Shown: piece after piece, positions 8,069 to 16,896 of the stretch
How the letters are laid out: each line of letters starts with the position of its first letter
Position numbering within the stretch: the stretch's first letter is position 1
Assembly (NCBI GenBank): GCA_021791615.1
Contig: JAJYWG010000120.1
Coordinates: 7,115-71,114 of the forward strand
Direction of reading: 5' to 3'
DNA from: Actinomycetes bacterium
GTDB lineage: Bacteria; Actinomycetota; Acidimicrobiia; Acidimicrobiales; RAAP-2
Length of the DNA: 64,000 bases
Made by a program: the position numbers and the translations under genes
Notes under the pieces: model-generated
Database searches by the model: none
What the model was told of the DNA's origin: nothing
What the model saw: the letters and a program-made list of their open reading frames with translations, nothing else

Positions 8069-8914
8069 GTGGAATCGCCGTCCGGCCCTCCTCCGGCCCC
8101 CACAGGCGCTCGCGGCCCCGAGCACGGGACGTCGCGACGCGTCCGCCGGCGCTGGGTCGCCTTGGGCGCGGTCGTGGGGGGCCTCCTCCTCGGCGGCTGC
8201 CAGCTCCCGGCCTTCGGCGCTTACCGGGGGGTGACCACTCAGGGCCAGGACGCGTTCAAGCTGTGGCAGGGCTTCTTCATCACCGGGCTCGTGGTCTTCG
8301 CCATCGTGTTCTTCCTCATCGTCTGGGCGGTGTTCCGCTACCGGCGCAAGTCCGACGAGATGCCCAAGCAGACCCAGTACCACACCTTGTTCGAGATCGT
8401 GTACACCGTGGTGCCGATCATCACCGTGCTCGTCATGTTCGCCTTCATCTTCGTCACCGAGAACGAAGTGGACGCATTGAACACCCAGTCGGTCACCGTG
8501 AACGTCACCGCCTTCCAGTGGGGATGGCAGTTCCAGTACCCCGGGTACGACGTTCGGGTCCTCGGCGTGGAGCTCCAAGACCCCACCATGGTGATCCCGG
8601 CCCACGAGACGACGCGGATCTACCTCCGGTCAGCCGACGTGGTCCACGGCTTCTACGTGCCGACATTCAATTTCAGCCGCTACGCCCTCCCCGGGGTGAC
8701 GAACCAGTTCGACTTGAGCCCGGTCACCACCGGCACCTTCCGCGGCCAGTGCACCAACCTGTGCGGCCTGTACCACTCCCTTATGATCTTCCAGGTGAAA
8801 GTGGTCACGCCGGCGCAGTTCCAGGCTTGGGTCCACCAGCAGCAGCACGCGCCCAACAACTCTGACTCGATCGCGGCTGCCAAGCGCCAGATCGCCCAGG
8901 GAAACCTCAAGTGA
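8069..8914 (+). CDS. coxB: Cytochrome c oxidase subunit II
   Basis: A 281-residue lipoprotein-like subunit that takes electrons from the bcc complex through its CuA centre. The sequence shows a basic N region, a hydrophobic core and lipobox LLLGGC (Cys near residue 44), two membrane helices (about 60-90 and 105-130) and the cupredoxin domain with [12 protein letters not shown] and VVHGFYVP. The CuA loop is [14 protein letters not shown]: both Cys, the His and the Met are present, but the usual Glu between the cysteines is Asn. I chose GTG 8069 because of the -10 hexamer 7 bases before it; a GTG at 7997 overlapping the previous stop is possible but gives a very long N region. Confidence 0.9.
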   Translation: MESPSGPPPAPTGARGPEHGTSRRVRRRWVALGAVVGGLLLGGCQLPAFGAYRGVTTQGQDAFKLWQGFFITGLVVFAIVFFLIVWAVFRYRRKSDEMPKQTQYHTLFEIVYTVVPIITVLVMFAFIFVTENEVDALNTQSVTVNVTAFQWGWQFQYPGYDVRVLGVELQDPTMVIPAHETTRIYLRSADVVHGFYVPTFNFSRYALPGVTNQFDLSPVTTGTFRGQCTNLCGLYHSLMIFQVKVVTPAQFQAWVHQQQHAPNNSDSIAAAKRQIAQGNLK

Positions 8915-10803
8915 CCGACCTGATCGACCCGCCGGTCATCGCCGCTCCCGGCGCGCCTGCCATCCCGGTGGTCCACGAGCGCGAGGAGCACCACGGGCAC
9001 GAAGAGCACGGACCCTCCGGGATCCTGAAGTGGCTCACCACCACCGACCACAAGATCATCGGTCTCAGCTACATGATCACCTCGATCGTGATCTTCTACC
9101 TGGCTGGGGTCATGGCCCTGCTCATCCGGGTGCAGTTGGCCACGCCGGCCAGCTCGTTTGTCACGTTCCAGCAGTACAACGAGCTGTTCACGATGCATGG
9201 CAGCCTCATGCTGTACCTGTTTGCCGGACCGTTCGCGTTTGGTGGCCTGGCCAACTACATCGTCCCCCTCCAAGTCGGCGCCCCCGACATGGCCTTCCCC
9301 CGGCTGAACGCCCTTTCCTACTGGCTGTACCTGGGCGGATCGATCACCATGCTCATGGGGTTCTTCGTGGCCGGCGGCGCGGCCGACTTCGGGTGGGTGG
9401 CCTACGCACCGCTGTCGTCTGCAACCAACACGCCGGGTGCAGGTGCCGACGCGTGGATCATGGCCCTCGCTCTCACCGGGTTCTCTGCGATCTTCACCGG
9501 GGTGAACCTGGTCGCCACCATCTTCTACCTGCGCGCTCCGGGGATGACCATGTGGCGGATGCCCATCTTCACCTGGAACATGCTGGTCACCGGGATCCTC
9601 ATCCTGATCGCTTTCCCCGTCCTCACCGCCGCCCTCGTGATGCTCTTTGCCGACCGGCACTTCGGCACGCACATCTACACAGTGGTCGGCTGTCATACCA
9701 CGGCCTTTGCCGGGCATCCATCGGTCCCCGACCCGAATGCCTGCGGCTCGGCCGTGCTCTGGCAGAACCTGTTCTGGTTCTTCGGGCACCCCGAGGTCTA
9801 CATCCTGGCCCTGCCGTACTTCGGCATCGTGACCGAGATCATCCCGGTGTTCTCCCGCAAGCCGGTCTTCGGCTACAAGGGCATGGTGTTCGCCACCATG
9901 TCGATCGCCGCACTGTCGACCGGGGTGTGGGCCCACCACATGTTCACCACCGGAGTGGTGCTGCTCCCCTTCTTCTCGCTGCTCAGCCTGCTCATCGCCG
10001 TGCCGACCGGCATCAAGTTCTTCAACTGGATCGGCACCATGTGGCGGGGGCAGATCCGCTTCACCGCGCCCATGCTGTTCTGCATCGGCTTCTTGCTCGC
10101 TTTCCTCATGGGCGGGGTGACCGGCGTGATGCTGGCTGCACCGCCGATCGACTTCTTCACGCACACAACGTATTTCGTCGTGGCCCACTTCCATCAGGTG
10201 CTGTTCGCAACCGCGGTGTTCGCGGGCTTCGGCGGGGTCTACTACTGGTACCCGAAGATGTTCGGGCGGATGCTCCGGGACAACCTCGGCAAGTGGCACT
10301 TCTGGATCATGTTCGTGGGCTTCTGGCTCACCTTCATCCCCCAGTACATCCTCGGCCTGAAGGGCATGCCCCGCCGGGTCGCCGTCTACCCTTCTGACCT
10401 GGGCTGGCAGATGTACAACGACCTGTCGACCATCGGTGCGTTCCTCATCGCCGCGTCGTTCGCCATCATGCTCTGGAACTTCTGGATCTCCTGGCGCCGG
10501 CCCATCCCGGCCGGCAACAACCCGTGGGACGGCCACACCCTGGAGTGGTTCACCACCTCGCCGCCTCCGCACCACAACTACACCCACCTCCCTCCGATCC
10601 GCTCCGAGCGCCCGACCTGGGACTACAACCACCCTGACGCCCTGGTCATCGCCCACGGTCGGGCCGCGGGCGGGAACGGCCACGGGGGGAACGGCCACGG
10701 GGGGAACGGCCACGGCGGGAACGGCTCCGGCGGGAACGGCTCCGGCGGCGGTGGCGCTCGGGGCACCGGCTCGGCGGCACCCTCGGGAGCGGCACCGGCA
10801 TGA
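8911..10803 (+). CDS. coxA: Cytochrome c oxidase subunit I (aa3 type)
   Basis: A 630-residue heme-copper oxidase core subunit with about 12 membrane helices. Heme and copper ligands are visible: His in [11 protein letters not shown] (low-spin heme), WFFGHPEVY (CuB His, cross-link Tyr and the proton-channel Glu of A1-type oxidases), WAHHMF (two CuB His) and VAHFHQVLF (heme His pair). D-channel residues near [11 protein letters not shown] are present. It reduces oxygen to water and pumps protons. GTG start overlaps the coxB stop (GTGA). The C-terminal 50 residues are an unusual Gly/Asn/His/Ser tail made by tandem 15-base repeats. Confidence 0.97.
   Translation: MTDLIDPPVIAAPGAPAIPVVHEREEHHGHEEHGPSGILKWLTTTDHKIIGLSYMITSIVIFYLAGVMALLIRVQLATPASSFVTFQQYNELFTMHGSLMLYLFAGPFAFGGLANYIVPLQVGAPDMAFPRLNALSYWLYLGGSITMLMGFFVAGGAADFGWVAYAPLSSATNTPGAGADAWIMALALTGFSAIFTGVNLVATIFYLRAPGMTMWRMPIFTWNMLVTGILILIAFPVLTAALVMLFADRHFGTHIYTVVGCHTTAFAGHPSVPDPNACGSAVLWQNLFWFFGHPEVYILALPYFGIVTEIIPVFSRKPVFGYKGMVFATMSIAALSTGVWAHHMFTTGVVLLPFFSLLSLLIAVPTGIKFFNWIGTMWRGQIRFTAPMLFCIGFLLAFLMGGVTGVMLAAPPIDFFTHTTYFVVAHFHQVLFATAVFAGFGGVYYWYPKMFGRMLRDNLGKWHFWIMFVGFWLTFIPQYILGLKGMPRRVAVYPSDLGWQMYNDLSTIGAFLIAASFAIMLWNFWISWRRPIPAGNNPWDGHTLEWFTTSPPPHHNYTHLPPIRSERPTWDYNHPDALVIAHGRAAGGNGHGGNGHGGNGHGGNGSGGNGSGGGGARGTGSAAPSGAAPA
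10671..10745 (+). repeat. Five tandem 15-base repeats in the coxA tail
   Basis: Five units of CGGGAACGGCCACGG (last two with TCC for CAC, some with G for the first C) encode the [10 protein letters not shown] tail of subunit I. Unit number probably varies between strains by slippage. Confidence 0.9.
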
Positions 10804-11237
10804 AGACCGAGTCCCTCTTCCTCATCGGCATCGGGGTGTTCTTCGCCGCCATTTGCGCCATCTACTGGTTCATCAGCTACGAGGACGGCGGGGGGATGAT
10901 GCTCCTCGGGAGCTGCCTCCTCGGGTTCCTGCCGGGCTTCTACTACTTCTACTGGCACCGGCGCTTCCACGGGTACAAGTACTTCTTCTGGGGGAAGCTC
11001 GAGCGCGTTGTCGGCGAGCGTCCCGAAGACCATCCCGATGCGACGCTGTCGGAGGGAGCGGGCATCATCAGCGCGTTCCCCGGTTCGAGCATCTGGCCTT
11101 TCACCCTGGGGATGGGGGCGTTCCTCCTGGTCCTCACCTTCGTCTTCGGCACGTGGTTCCTCCCGCTCGGCGTCAGCCTGATCCTGATCGCCCTGGTCGG
11201 GGTGACGGCCGAGAGCCGCCGAGGCGGGCACGTCTAG
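10800..11237 (+). CDS. ctaF: Cytochrome c oxidase subunit IV (actinobacterial type)
   Basis: A 145-residue membrane protein with four predicted helices in two hairpins: residues about 5-24, 32-50, 98-118 and 120-138. The N terminus [15 protein letters not shown] and the internal YYFYWHRRF pattern match the small subunit IV found in actinobacterial aa3 oxidases. Its ATG overlaps the coxA stop (ATGA), so it is made with subunit I. Its role is structural; the family has no known catalytic residues. Confidence 0.9.
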   Translation: MKTESLFLIGIGVFFAAICAIYWFISYEDGGGMMLLGSCLLGFLPGFYYFYWHRRFHGYKYFFWGKLERVVGERPEDHPDATLSEGAGIISAFPGSSIWPFTLGMGAFLLVLTFVFGTWFLPLGVSLILIALVGVTAESRRGGHV

Positions 11238-11277
11238 ACCTGATCCGGACGGACACCCGGCCGGCACAGCGTCCGAC

Positions 11278-12564
11278 GTGGCTGCCCACGTGTCGCCGCT
11301 TCCCACGACGGGCCCCGCAGCGCAGCCCCCGGCGGCGGCGTCCCTCACCAACCGCCTCGTGGTGGTCATGGCAGTCGCCACCGGGGCGATCGTCGCCAAC
11401 CTGTACTACGCACAGCCGCTCCTCCACGAGGTTGCCACCGCCTTCCACGCCGGCTCGGCTGCCACGTCGTTGGTCATCACGGCCACCCAGATCGGCTACG
11501 CGGCGGGTCTCGTCCTCCTGGTGCCCCTCGGGGACATCCACGCCCGCCGGCCGCTGGTGGCGCTCGTCTTCGGGATTGCCGCCCTGGCGCTCGTGGTGTG
11601 TGCCGAGGCCCCCAGCCTGTGGCTCTTCGAGCTGGGCTCGGTGGCCGCCGGGTGTGCCTCGGTGGGGGGCCAGATCATGGTGCCGTTCGCCGCCGACCTG
11701 GCCAGCCCGGCGCGACGGGGCCGGGTCGTCGCTCGGATCATGACCGGGCTCCTACTCGGGATCCTCCTGGCCCGTACCGTCGCTGGCGCCGTCGCCCAGG
11801 TCGCGGGCTGGCGGGCCATCTACTGGGTATCGGCCGGCCTCATGGTCGCGTTCGCCGCCCTGCTCCTCAAAGTCCTCCCCACCGAGCCACCCCGCCCCCA
11901 CGTGCCCTACCGGCGCCTGGTGGGCTCGTCTCTCCACCTCCTCCTCACGTTGCCGACCCTCCGCCGGCGGGCATGGCACGGAGCGTCGGTCTTCGCTGCG
12001 TTCAGCGTGCTGTGGACGACGTTGGCGTTCCTGTTGTCCGGACCTCCCTACCACTACTCCAACATCGTCATCGGGCTGTTCGGGCTCGCAGGGGTCGCAG
12101 GGGTGCTGGCGGCCAACCTGGCCGGCCGGCTGGCCGACACGCACCACACCACGTTCACCACCCTCGCCGCCGGGATCCTGACGGCGGGCTCCTTCGCGCT
12201 GCTGGCCGCCGGGAAGACGTCGCTCGGCCTTCTCCTCGCAGGGGTGATCGTGCTGGACCTGGGCACCCAGTCCATGCAGATCACCAACCAGGCCATCATC
12301 TACACGCTGCTGCCCGAAGGGCGTAGCCGCATCAACAGTGCCTATATGTTCTGCTACTTCGTCGGCGGCGCGGTCGGCTCGGTGACCGCCGGGGTGGTGC
12401 TCGCGTCGGCCGGGTGGGACTGGGCATGCCTGCTGGGCGCTGGCTTCGGCGCCCTGTCACTGGTGATGGTGGCAGTCGACCGCATCTGGCCGGCGCGGGT
12501 GGGTCCACCGGCTGCGGTGTGGCGCACGGCAGCCGGTTCAGCCCTGGTGGCCAGGCCGGAGTAA
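11278..12564 (+). CDS. MFS transporter, drug or solute exporter type
   Basis: A 428-residue protein with about 12 membrane helices. The first helix carries NLYYAQPLL, common in the YnfM/YdhP-like branch of the major facilitator superfamily, and the loop after helix 2 has GDIHARRPL, a form of motif A (GDxxGRR). These transporters are proton-driven exporters of drugs or small metabolites; the substrate cannot be read. GTG start at 11278, 40 bases after ctaF, so it may be the last gene of the cox transcript. It ends at a hairpin facing qcrB. Confidence 0.85.
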   Translation: MAAHVSPLPTTGPAAQPPAAASLTNRLVVVMAVATGAIVANLYYAQPLLHEVATAFHAGSAATSLVITATQIGYAAGLVLLVPLGDIHARRPLVALVFGIAALALVVCAEAPSLWLFELGSVAAGCASVGGQIMVPFAADLASPARRGRVVARIMTGLLLGILLARTVAGAVAQVAGWRAIYWVSAGLMVAFAALLLKVLPTEPPRPHVPYRRLVGSSLHLLLTLPTLRRRAWHGASVFAAFSVLWTTLAFLLSGPPYHYSNIVIGLFGLAGVAGVLAANLAGRLADTHHTTFTTLAAGILTAGSFALLAAGKTSLGLLLAGVIVLDLGTQSMQITNQAIIYTLLPEGRSRINSAYMFCYFVGGAVGSVTAGVVLASAGWDWACLLGAGFGALSLVMVAVDRIWPARVGPPAAVWRTAAGSALVARPE

Positions 12565-12582
12565 CGTCGTCGTGGGTCGCTC

Positions 12583-12598
12583 GCCGGTCTTCACCGGC
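12583..12598. terminator. Bidirectional terminator between MFS gene and qcrB
   Basis: A perfect 6-bp stem GCCGGT/ACCGGC closed by a CTTC tetraloop lies in the 100-base gap between two convergent genes. It reads the same in both directions and has no T run. Confidence 0.6.
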
Positions 12599-12664
12599 TG
12601 CTGGGCCACATCTCGGATCGTTCGGAAGCTGCGCTCGCGCCCCTTCGAGGATCGACCCTCTACC

Positions 12665-14251
12665 TCAGCGATTCACCCGGCGCACCCCGGATGTGTCGGC
12701 ATCGGGCACCGTGCCCACGGCGGCGCCCACGGCCGCCGGCTCCAGCTCGATCTGGACCGGGACCGGCACGGGCTCCAGCTCGTGGTGGCCGTCACCGGGC
12801 CGGGGCGCAGACTGCTCGGCCACGTACTCTCCTGTCTCGGTCCGCGAGATCACCATCGCCCTCTTGCGCTTGCCCACTCCGGTCACTCCCTGCATCTCCA
12901 GGCAGATCCTCCAGGCGGCGAACCCGGCGACGATCGGGATCACGAAGACCGCGACCCGGAAGAAGACCAGGACCTCGTTGAGCGAGATGTGGAAGAAATT
13001 GGCCAGCACGTCGGTCGAGCTGGCGGCAAAGAGGGTAAACAGCAGGGCGATCATGGCCACGCCCACCCCGGTGCGCTTGGGACGGTCCCGCGGGCGGTCC
13101 AAGAGATTGTGGAGAGCGTTGTCCTTCGTGTAGCGCCGCTCGATGGCCGGCCATGCGAAGCAGATGTTGAAGATGATCCCTGGGAAGAGGACCGCCGGGA
13201 AGAACACCTCCCAAGGGAGCGTGTGCCCCCATGCCGTCCACTGCCAGCTCGGCATGATGCGGAGCGCTCCGTCCAGCCACCCCATGTACCAGTCGGGCTG
13301 GACCGCGTAGGAGATCTTCGACGCCTCATAGGGGCCGAACTGCCAGATGGGGTTGATCTGTGCAAGTCCCCCCAGGAGCGCGAGACCACCACCGACCATG
13401 AGGAGGAAACCGGTGGTCTTGGCCATGAACGTCGGGAACATGGGTGACCCCACGACGTTGTGCTCGGTCCTCCCCTTGCCGGGGAACTGCGTGTGCTTCT
13501 GGCGCACCAGGAGGCCCAGGTGGGCCGAGAGCAGCCCGATGATGATGAGCGGGATGATGAGCACGTGAATGATGTAGAGCCGGTCGATGATGACGTGGCC
13601 CGGGAACGTCCCGCCGAACACGAAGAACGCCAGGTAGCTCCCGACGAAGGGGATCGACAGGATGATCGAGTACCCGATCCGCAGCCCGGTGCCCGAGATG
13701 AGGTCGTCGGGGAGCGAGTAGCCGATGAAGCCGTTCAAGATGGCCAGGATCAGCAAGGTGACCCCGATGGTCCAGTTGAGCTCGCGAGGCTTGCGGAACG
13801 CACCGGTGAAGAAGATCCGGGCCATGTGCACGACGATGGCGCCGATGAACACGTCTGCCGCCCAGTGGTGCATCTGGCGCATGAGCAGCCCGGCCCGCAC
13901 GGCGAAGGAGATGTTGACGGTGGACTCGTACGCCTCGGACATCCGTACACCATCGAGCGGCTTGTAGACGCCGTGGTAGACGACGGTCGCCTGCGAGGGC
14001 ACGAAGTACAAGGTGAGGAAGACGCCGGTGACGAGCAGGACGACGAAGGAGTAGAGCGCGATCTCCCCGAGCATGAACGACCAGTGGTCGGGGAAGATCT
14101 TGTCGAGGAAGGTCCGCCCGCCCCTCGCCAGGCCGAGGCGGTCGTCCAGCTCGTCGACGACCTGCTGGACCCTCCCGTAGGGACCGCGGGACCGCTTCGC
14201 CTCCCGGCGGGTCCGGGGCTTCGTCGTCTCGGTGGTCTCGGTGGTGCTCAT
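12665..14251 (-). CDS. qcrB: Cytochrome bc complex cytochrome b subunit
   Basis: A 528-residue quinol oxidation subunit. Heme-ligand histidines are visible in MHHWAADVF and VVHMARIF (helices 2 and 4) and in LYIIHVLIIP and LSAHLGLL. The quinol-site PEWY motif appears as QPDWYMGWLDG, the PDWY form usual in actinobacteria. About eight or nine membrane helices are present, and a soluble tail of about 90 residues is rich in Pro, Glu and Val. Its ATG overlaps the qcrA stop. It passes electrons from menaquinol to the Rieske protein and hemes. Confidence 0.97.
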   Translation of the reverse strand: MSTTETTETTKPRTRREAKRSRGPYGRVQQVVDELDDRLGLARGGRTFLDKIFPDHWSFMLGEIALYSFVVLLVTGVFLTLYFVPSQATVVYHGVYKPLDGVRMSEAYESTVNISFAVRAGLLMRQMHHWAADVFIGAIVVHMARIFFTGAFRKPRELNWTIGVTLLILAILNGFIGYSLPDDLISGTGLRIGYSIILSIPFVGSYLAFFVFGGTFPGHVIIDRLYIIHVLIIPLIIIGLLSAHLGLLVRQKHTQFPGKGRTEHNVVGSPMFPTFMAKTTGFLLMVGGGLALLGGLAQINPIWQFGPYEASKISYAVQPDWYMGWLDGALRIMPSWQWTAWGHTLPWEVFFPAVLFPGIIFNICFAWPAIERRYTKDNALHNLLDRPRDRPKRTGVGVAMIALLFTLFAASSTDVLANFFHISLNEVLVFFRVAVFVIPIVAGFAAWRICLEMQGVTGVGKRKRAMVISRTETGEYVAEQSAPRPGDGHHELEPVPVPVQIELEPAAVGAAVGTVPDADTSGVRRVNR

Positions 14252-15252
14252 GCTGTGCCATTCCCCTGGTTCGTGCGCTCCCAGAAGCCCGGGCCGATCG
14301 CCTGGTCGTAGCCGGCCTGAGCCCGCAAGTAGCCGTCAGCGTCCACGTAGAGCGGGAGCTGGGGGAGCGGGCGCGGCGCGGGACCGAACTGGGGCACCGC
14401 TCCGTCGCGGACGTCGAACATGGACTGGTGGCACGGGCACACCAGCAGCTCCAGCTCACGCTCGTACAGGCCGACCGGGCACCCGAGGTGGGTGCAGACT
14501 TTTGAGTAGGCCACGTAGCCGAGGGGTGCCCACGTCTCCCGGCCTTTCACCGTGGTGAAGTCCGTTCGCTGCACCCGGATGAGCACGGTCTCGTCGATCG
14601 CCTGGCCGGCGTTGGTGTTCTCCAGGCCGGCGGGGTAGACGGTCATGATCCCGCCCACCTCCAGCTCGTCGCTGCGGACGCGGCGGCCGTTGGAGTCCAC
14701 GAGGTAGGTGCCCTTCTTCCAGTTGGTCTCGTCCAGGGCGTCGCCCGGCACCGGGCCGAGGGAGCGCAGCAGCGGGAACATGGCCACGATCCCGAAGATC
14801 CCGAGACCACCGCCGAGGAGCCCGCCGAGGAGCCGGCGGCGCTTCACCACCACCCCGGTCCGCTCCACCAGCGCCGCCGCCATGGCCACCCGCTCGGGCT
14901 CGGTCGAGGCCAACGGATGGCGCTCCTCGACGAACGGACCCTGGGGCATGAGGTACTTGCCCCACGCCGTCAGCCCGAAGCCCAGGAAGAACAGCCCGCC
15001 GCCCAGGGTCACCGCGAGAATCCACGGCGTGGAGTTCTGCCAGTACGCGGCGCCGAAGCCGATGACCCCGGCAATCCCGACGAGCATGATCACGGCGATG
15101 ATCCGCTCGGTCTGCCGAGGGTTCCGGGCAGCCTCCATGAGGTGGGGGTCGTCGAAGCGGGCCACCGGCAGCGGTACCGGCGTCCGGGTCTCTCCGTCGT
15201 GGGCGCTCACTGCAGCCTCCTGGGCACTCTGTGCGTGCGTCTCGTCGGTCAC
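14248..15252 (-). CDS. qcrA: Rieske iron-sulfur subunit of the cytochrome bcc complex
   Basis: A 334-residue protein with three membrane helices (about residues 50-70, 77-97 and 140-165), the arrangement of actinobacterial QcrA rather than the single helix of other Rieske proteins. The [2Fe-2S] ligands are in CTHLGCPVG and CPCHQSMFD in the C-terminal domain. GTG start at 15252 overlaps the qcrC stop (GTGA); the frame stays open upstream but reads as a shadow of qcrC. It takes electrons from menaquinol at QcrB and gives them to QcrC. Folded Rieske domains are normally exported by Tat. Confidence 0.95.
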   Translation of the reverse strand: MTDETHAQSAQEAAVSAHDGETRTPVPLPVARFDDPHLMEAARNPRQTERIIAVIMLVGIAGVIGFGAAYWQNSTPWILAVTLGGGLFFLGFGLTAWGKYLMPQGPFVEERHPLASTEPERVAMAAALVERTGVVVKRRRLLGGLLGGGLGIFGIVAMFPLLRSLGPVPGDALDETNWKKGTYLVDSNGRRVRSDELEVGGIMTVYPAGLENTNAGQAIDETVLIRVQRTDFTTVKGRETWAPLGYVAYSKVCTHLGCPVGLYERELELLVCPCHQSMFDVRDGAVPQFGPAPRPLPQLPLYVDADGYLRAQAGYDQAIGPGFWERTNQGNGTA

Positions 15253-16289
15253 GCCCGGTCCCCGATCCAGTAGCAGACCAGCATGAACCCGCCGACTCCG
15301 AACAAGAGGGCCACGAAGCCCTCGGCCACCGGGCCGATACCGCCCAGACCGGCCCCGCCGGGGTCGGTCGGGTGCTGGATCTTCTCGGTGACGTAGGCCA
15401 CGATGTCGCGGACCTGGGAGTCCGAGAGGTTCCCCGAGAACACCGGCATGTTGCCCGGGCCGGTGCGGATCGCTTCGGCGACCTGGGTCGGCGACTGCGT
15501 GTGCAGCGACAGGGCGTTGGTCCCGTAGGCGAGCTCGTCGCCCGCGCCGGTGATCGTGTGGCATGCAGCGCAATTGAGCGCGAACAGGCTGGCCCCCTCG
15601 GCCAAGTTGGCAGCTTTCACGTTCACCGAGGGGATGAACGGCGCCGCTGGCGAGAGCGATGTGATGAACGCTGCGATCTCCTGGGCCTGGTGGTGCGTCA
15701 GCCTCGGCGGCTTGGGCTCGGCCTGGGTCGTGAGCGGGGTGGCTGCCGGCATGAGGCCGGTGGAGACCCACAGTGTCACCGTGGCCGGACCGACGCCGAT
15801 GAGCGACGGGGCCGCCGGCCCGCCCTGGGCATCGGCCAGGTGGCAGCTCGAGCAGTTCTGCTCGAAGAGCGACTCGCCCACCGAGATGTACGAGCTCGGC
15901 AGGGCCTTGTAGGTGATTGCCGAGTCCCCGTAGGAGGCGATCCTGCCGTTCACGCATGTCACACGGCTCGAGCCGACCGGGGAGCCGGTGTTCGGGGGGC
16001 CTGGATGGCTCACCTTGGCCGCTTCGGCGCGGCACGCGCGGGCGTCGTTGATGAGCGTGCGCAGTGTGGAGCCCAAGGAGATCGGCAGCGTCGTCGAGTG
16101 ATAGGCCGTGTGTGCGCCCGGCTCGCCCGCAGCGCTCAAAGCGCTCTGGGCACTGGGCGTGGACGTGCCCGATGCAGCGGCTGCGCCGGCTGCACCCGCA
16201 GCGCTCGGGATGCCGAGCACGAAACCGAGCCCCACGGCCGCCATCACGAGGGCCGGGAGCAGGTGCCGATTGGTGAGGAGTCGCCGCAC
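15249..16289 (-). CDS. qcrC: Diheme cytochrome c subunit of the bcc complex
   Basis: A 346-residue protein with an N-terminal hydrophobic export segment (about residues 8-35), two cytochrome c domains with heme motifs NCSSCHLAD and NCAACHTIT, and a C-terminal membrane anchor (GFVALLFGVGGF onward). This diheme design replaces both cytochrome c1 and free cytochrome c and hands electrons straight to the CuA of the oxidase. GTG start at 16289 was chosen since it gives a clean signal segment; the open frame above it reads as Ser/Arg-rich shadow of ctaE. It begins 10 bases after the ctaE stop. Confidence 0.95.
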   Translation of the reverse strand: MRRLLTNRHLLPALVMAAVGLGFVLGIPSAAGAAGAAAASGTSTPSAQSALSAAGEPGAHTAYHSTTLPISLGSTLRTLINDARACRAEAAKVSHPGPPNTGSPVGSSRVTCVNGRIASYGDSAITYKALPSSYISVGESLFEQNCSSCHLADAQGGPAAPSLIGVGPATVTLWVSTGLMPAATPLTTQAEPKPPRLTHHQAQEIAAFITSLSPAAPFIPSVNVKAANLAEGASLFALNCAACHTITGAGDELAYGTNALSLHTQSPTQVAEAIRTGPGNMPVFSGNLSDSQVRDIVAYVTEKIQHPTDPGGAGLGGIGPVAEGFVALLFGVGGFMLVCYWIGDRA

Positions 16290-16299
16290 GCCCGATGAC

Positions 16300-16896
16300 C
16301 TACTTGAGGAGGAAGAGGCAGCTGTAGAGGCCGACCCACACGATGTCGACGAAGTGCCAGTAGTAGCTGATCCCCTGGAAGACCGAGAGCTCCCCGGGAT
16401 CACCGGCCGGTCCTTTCAACCGCCCCAAGAGGAAGACCATGGCCACCAGGCCCAAGAACACATGGAGCCCGTGGAGGCCGGTCATGATGAAGAACAGCGA
16501 GCCGTAGGCGTTCGTCCCCGGACGGGTGGCCTGGGTGGCCCACTCGTAGGCCTGGTTCCCGAGGAACATGAGACCGAGGATGAGGGTGGCCACGATCCAG
16601 GCTTTGGCCTGGCGGCGGTTGTAGCGCTCCTCGCAGAACACTGCCTTCTGCATGGTGAAGCTGGAGGAGACGAGGATCGCGGTGAACACCCCGGCTTGGA
16701 TCGTGTCGAGGTGGGTACCGACGGGAGGCCAGGGGTGGTCGTTGGCCCGGATGGTGAAGAACGCGGCGAACAGCCCACTGAAGAACATCAACTCCGAGCC
16801 CAGCCAGATCATCACCCCGATGGCCAGCATCGGTGGGCGGTCGTGGACGATCCGGCCCGGCTTGCCGGGATGCTCCACCGAAATGGCCTGGCTCAC
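16300..16896 (-). CDS. ctaE: Cytochrome c oxidase subunit III
   Basis: A 198-residue membrane protein with five helices, the short form without the first two helices of the mitochondrial protein. Typical blocks are GVMIWLGSELMFFSGLFAAF, the helix with LHGLHVFLGL and the C-terminal YWHFVDIVWVGLY. It completes the aa3 oxidase whose other subunits are at 8069-11237. It heads ctaE-qcrC-qcrA-qcrB, the usual actinobacterial order, but its GTG start overlaps the stop of the helicase gene upstream (GTGA). Confidence 0.95.
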   Translation of the reverse strand: MSQAISVEHPGKPGRIVHDRPPMLAIGVMIWLGSELMFFSGLFAAFFTIRANDHPWPPVGTHLDTIQAGVFTAILVSSSFTMQKAVFCEERYNRRQAKAWIVATLILGLMFLGNQAYEWATQATRPGTNAYGSLFFIMTGLHGLHVFLGLVAMVFLLGRLKGPAGDPGELSVFQGISYYWHFVDIVWVGLYSCLFLLK

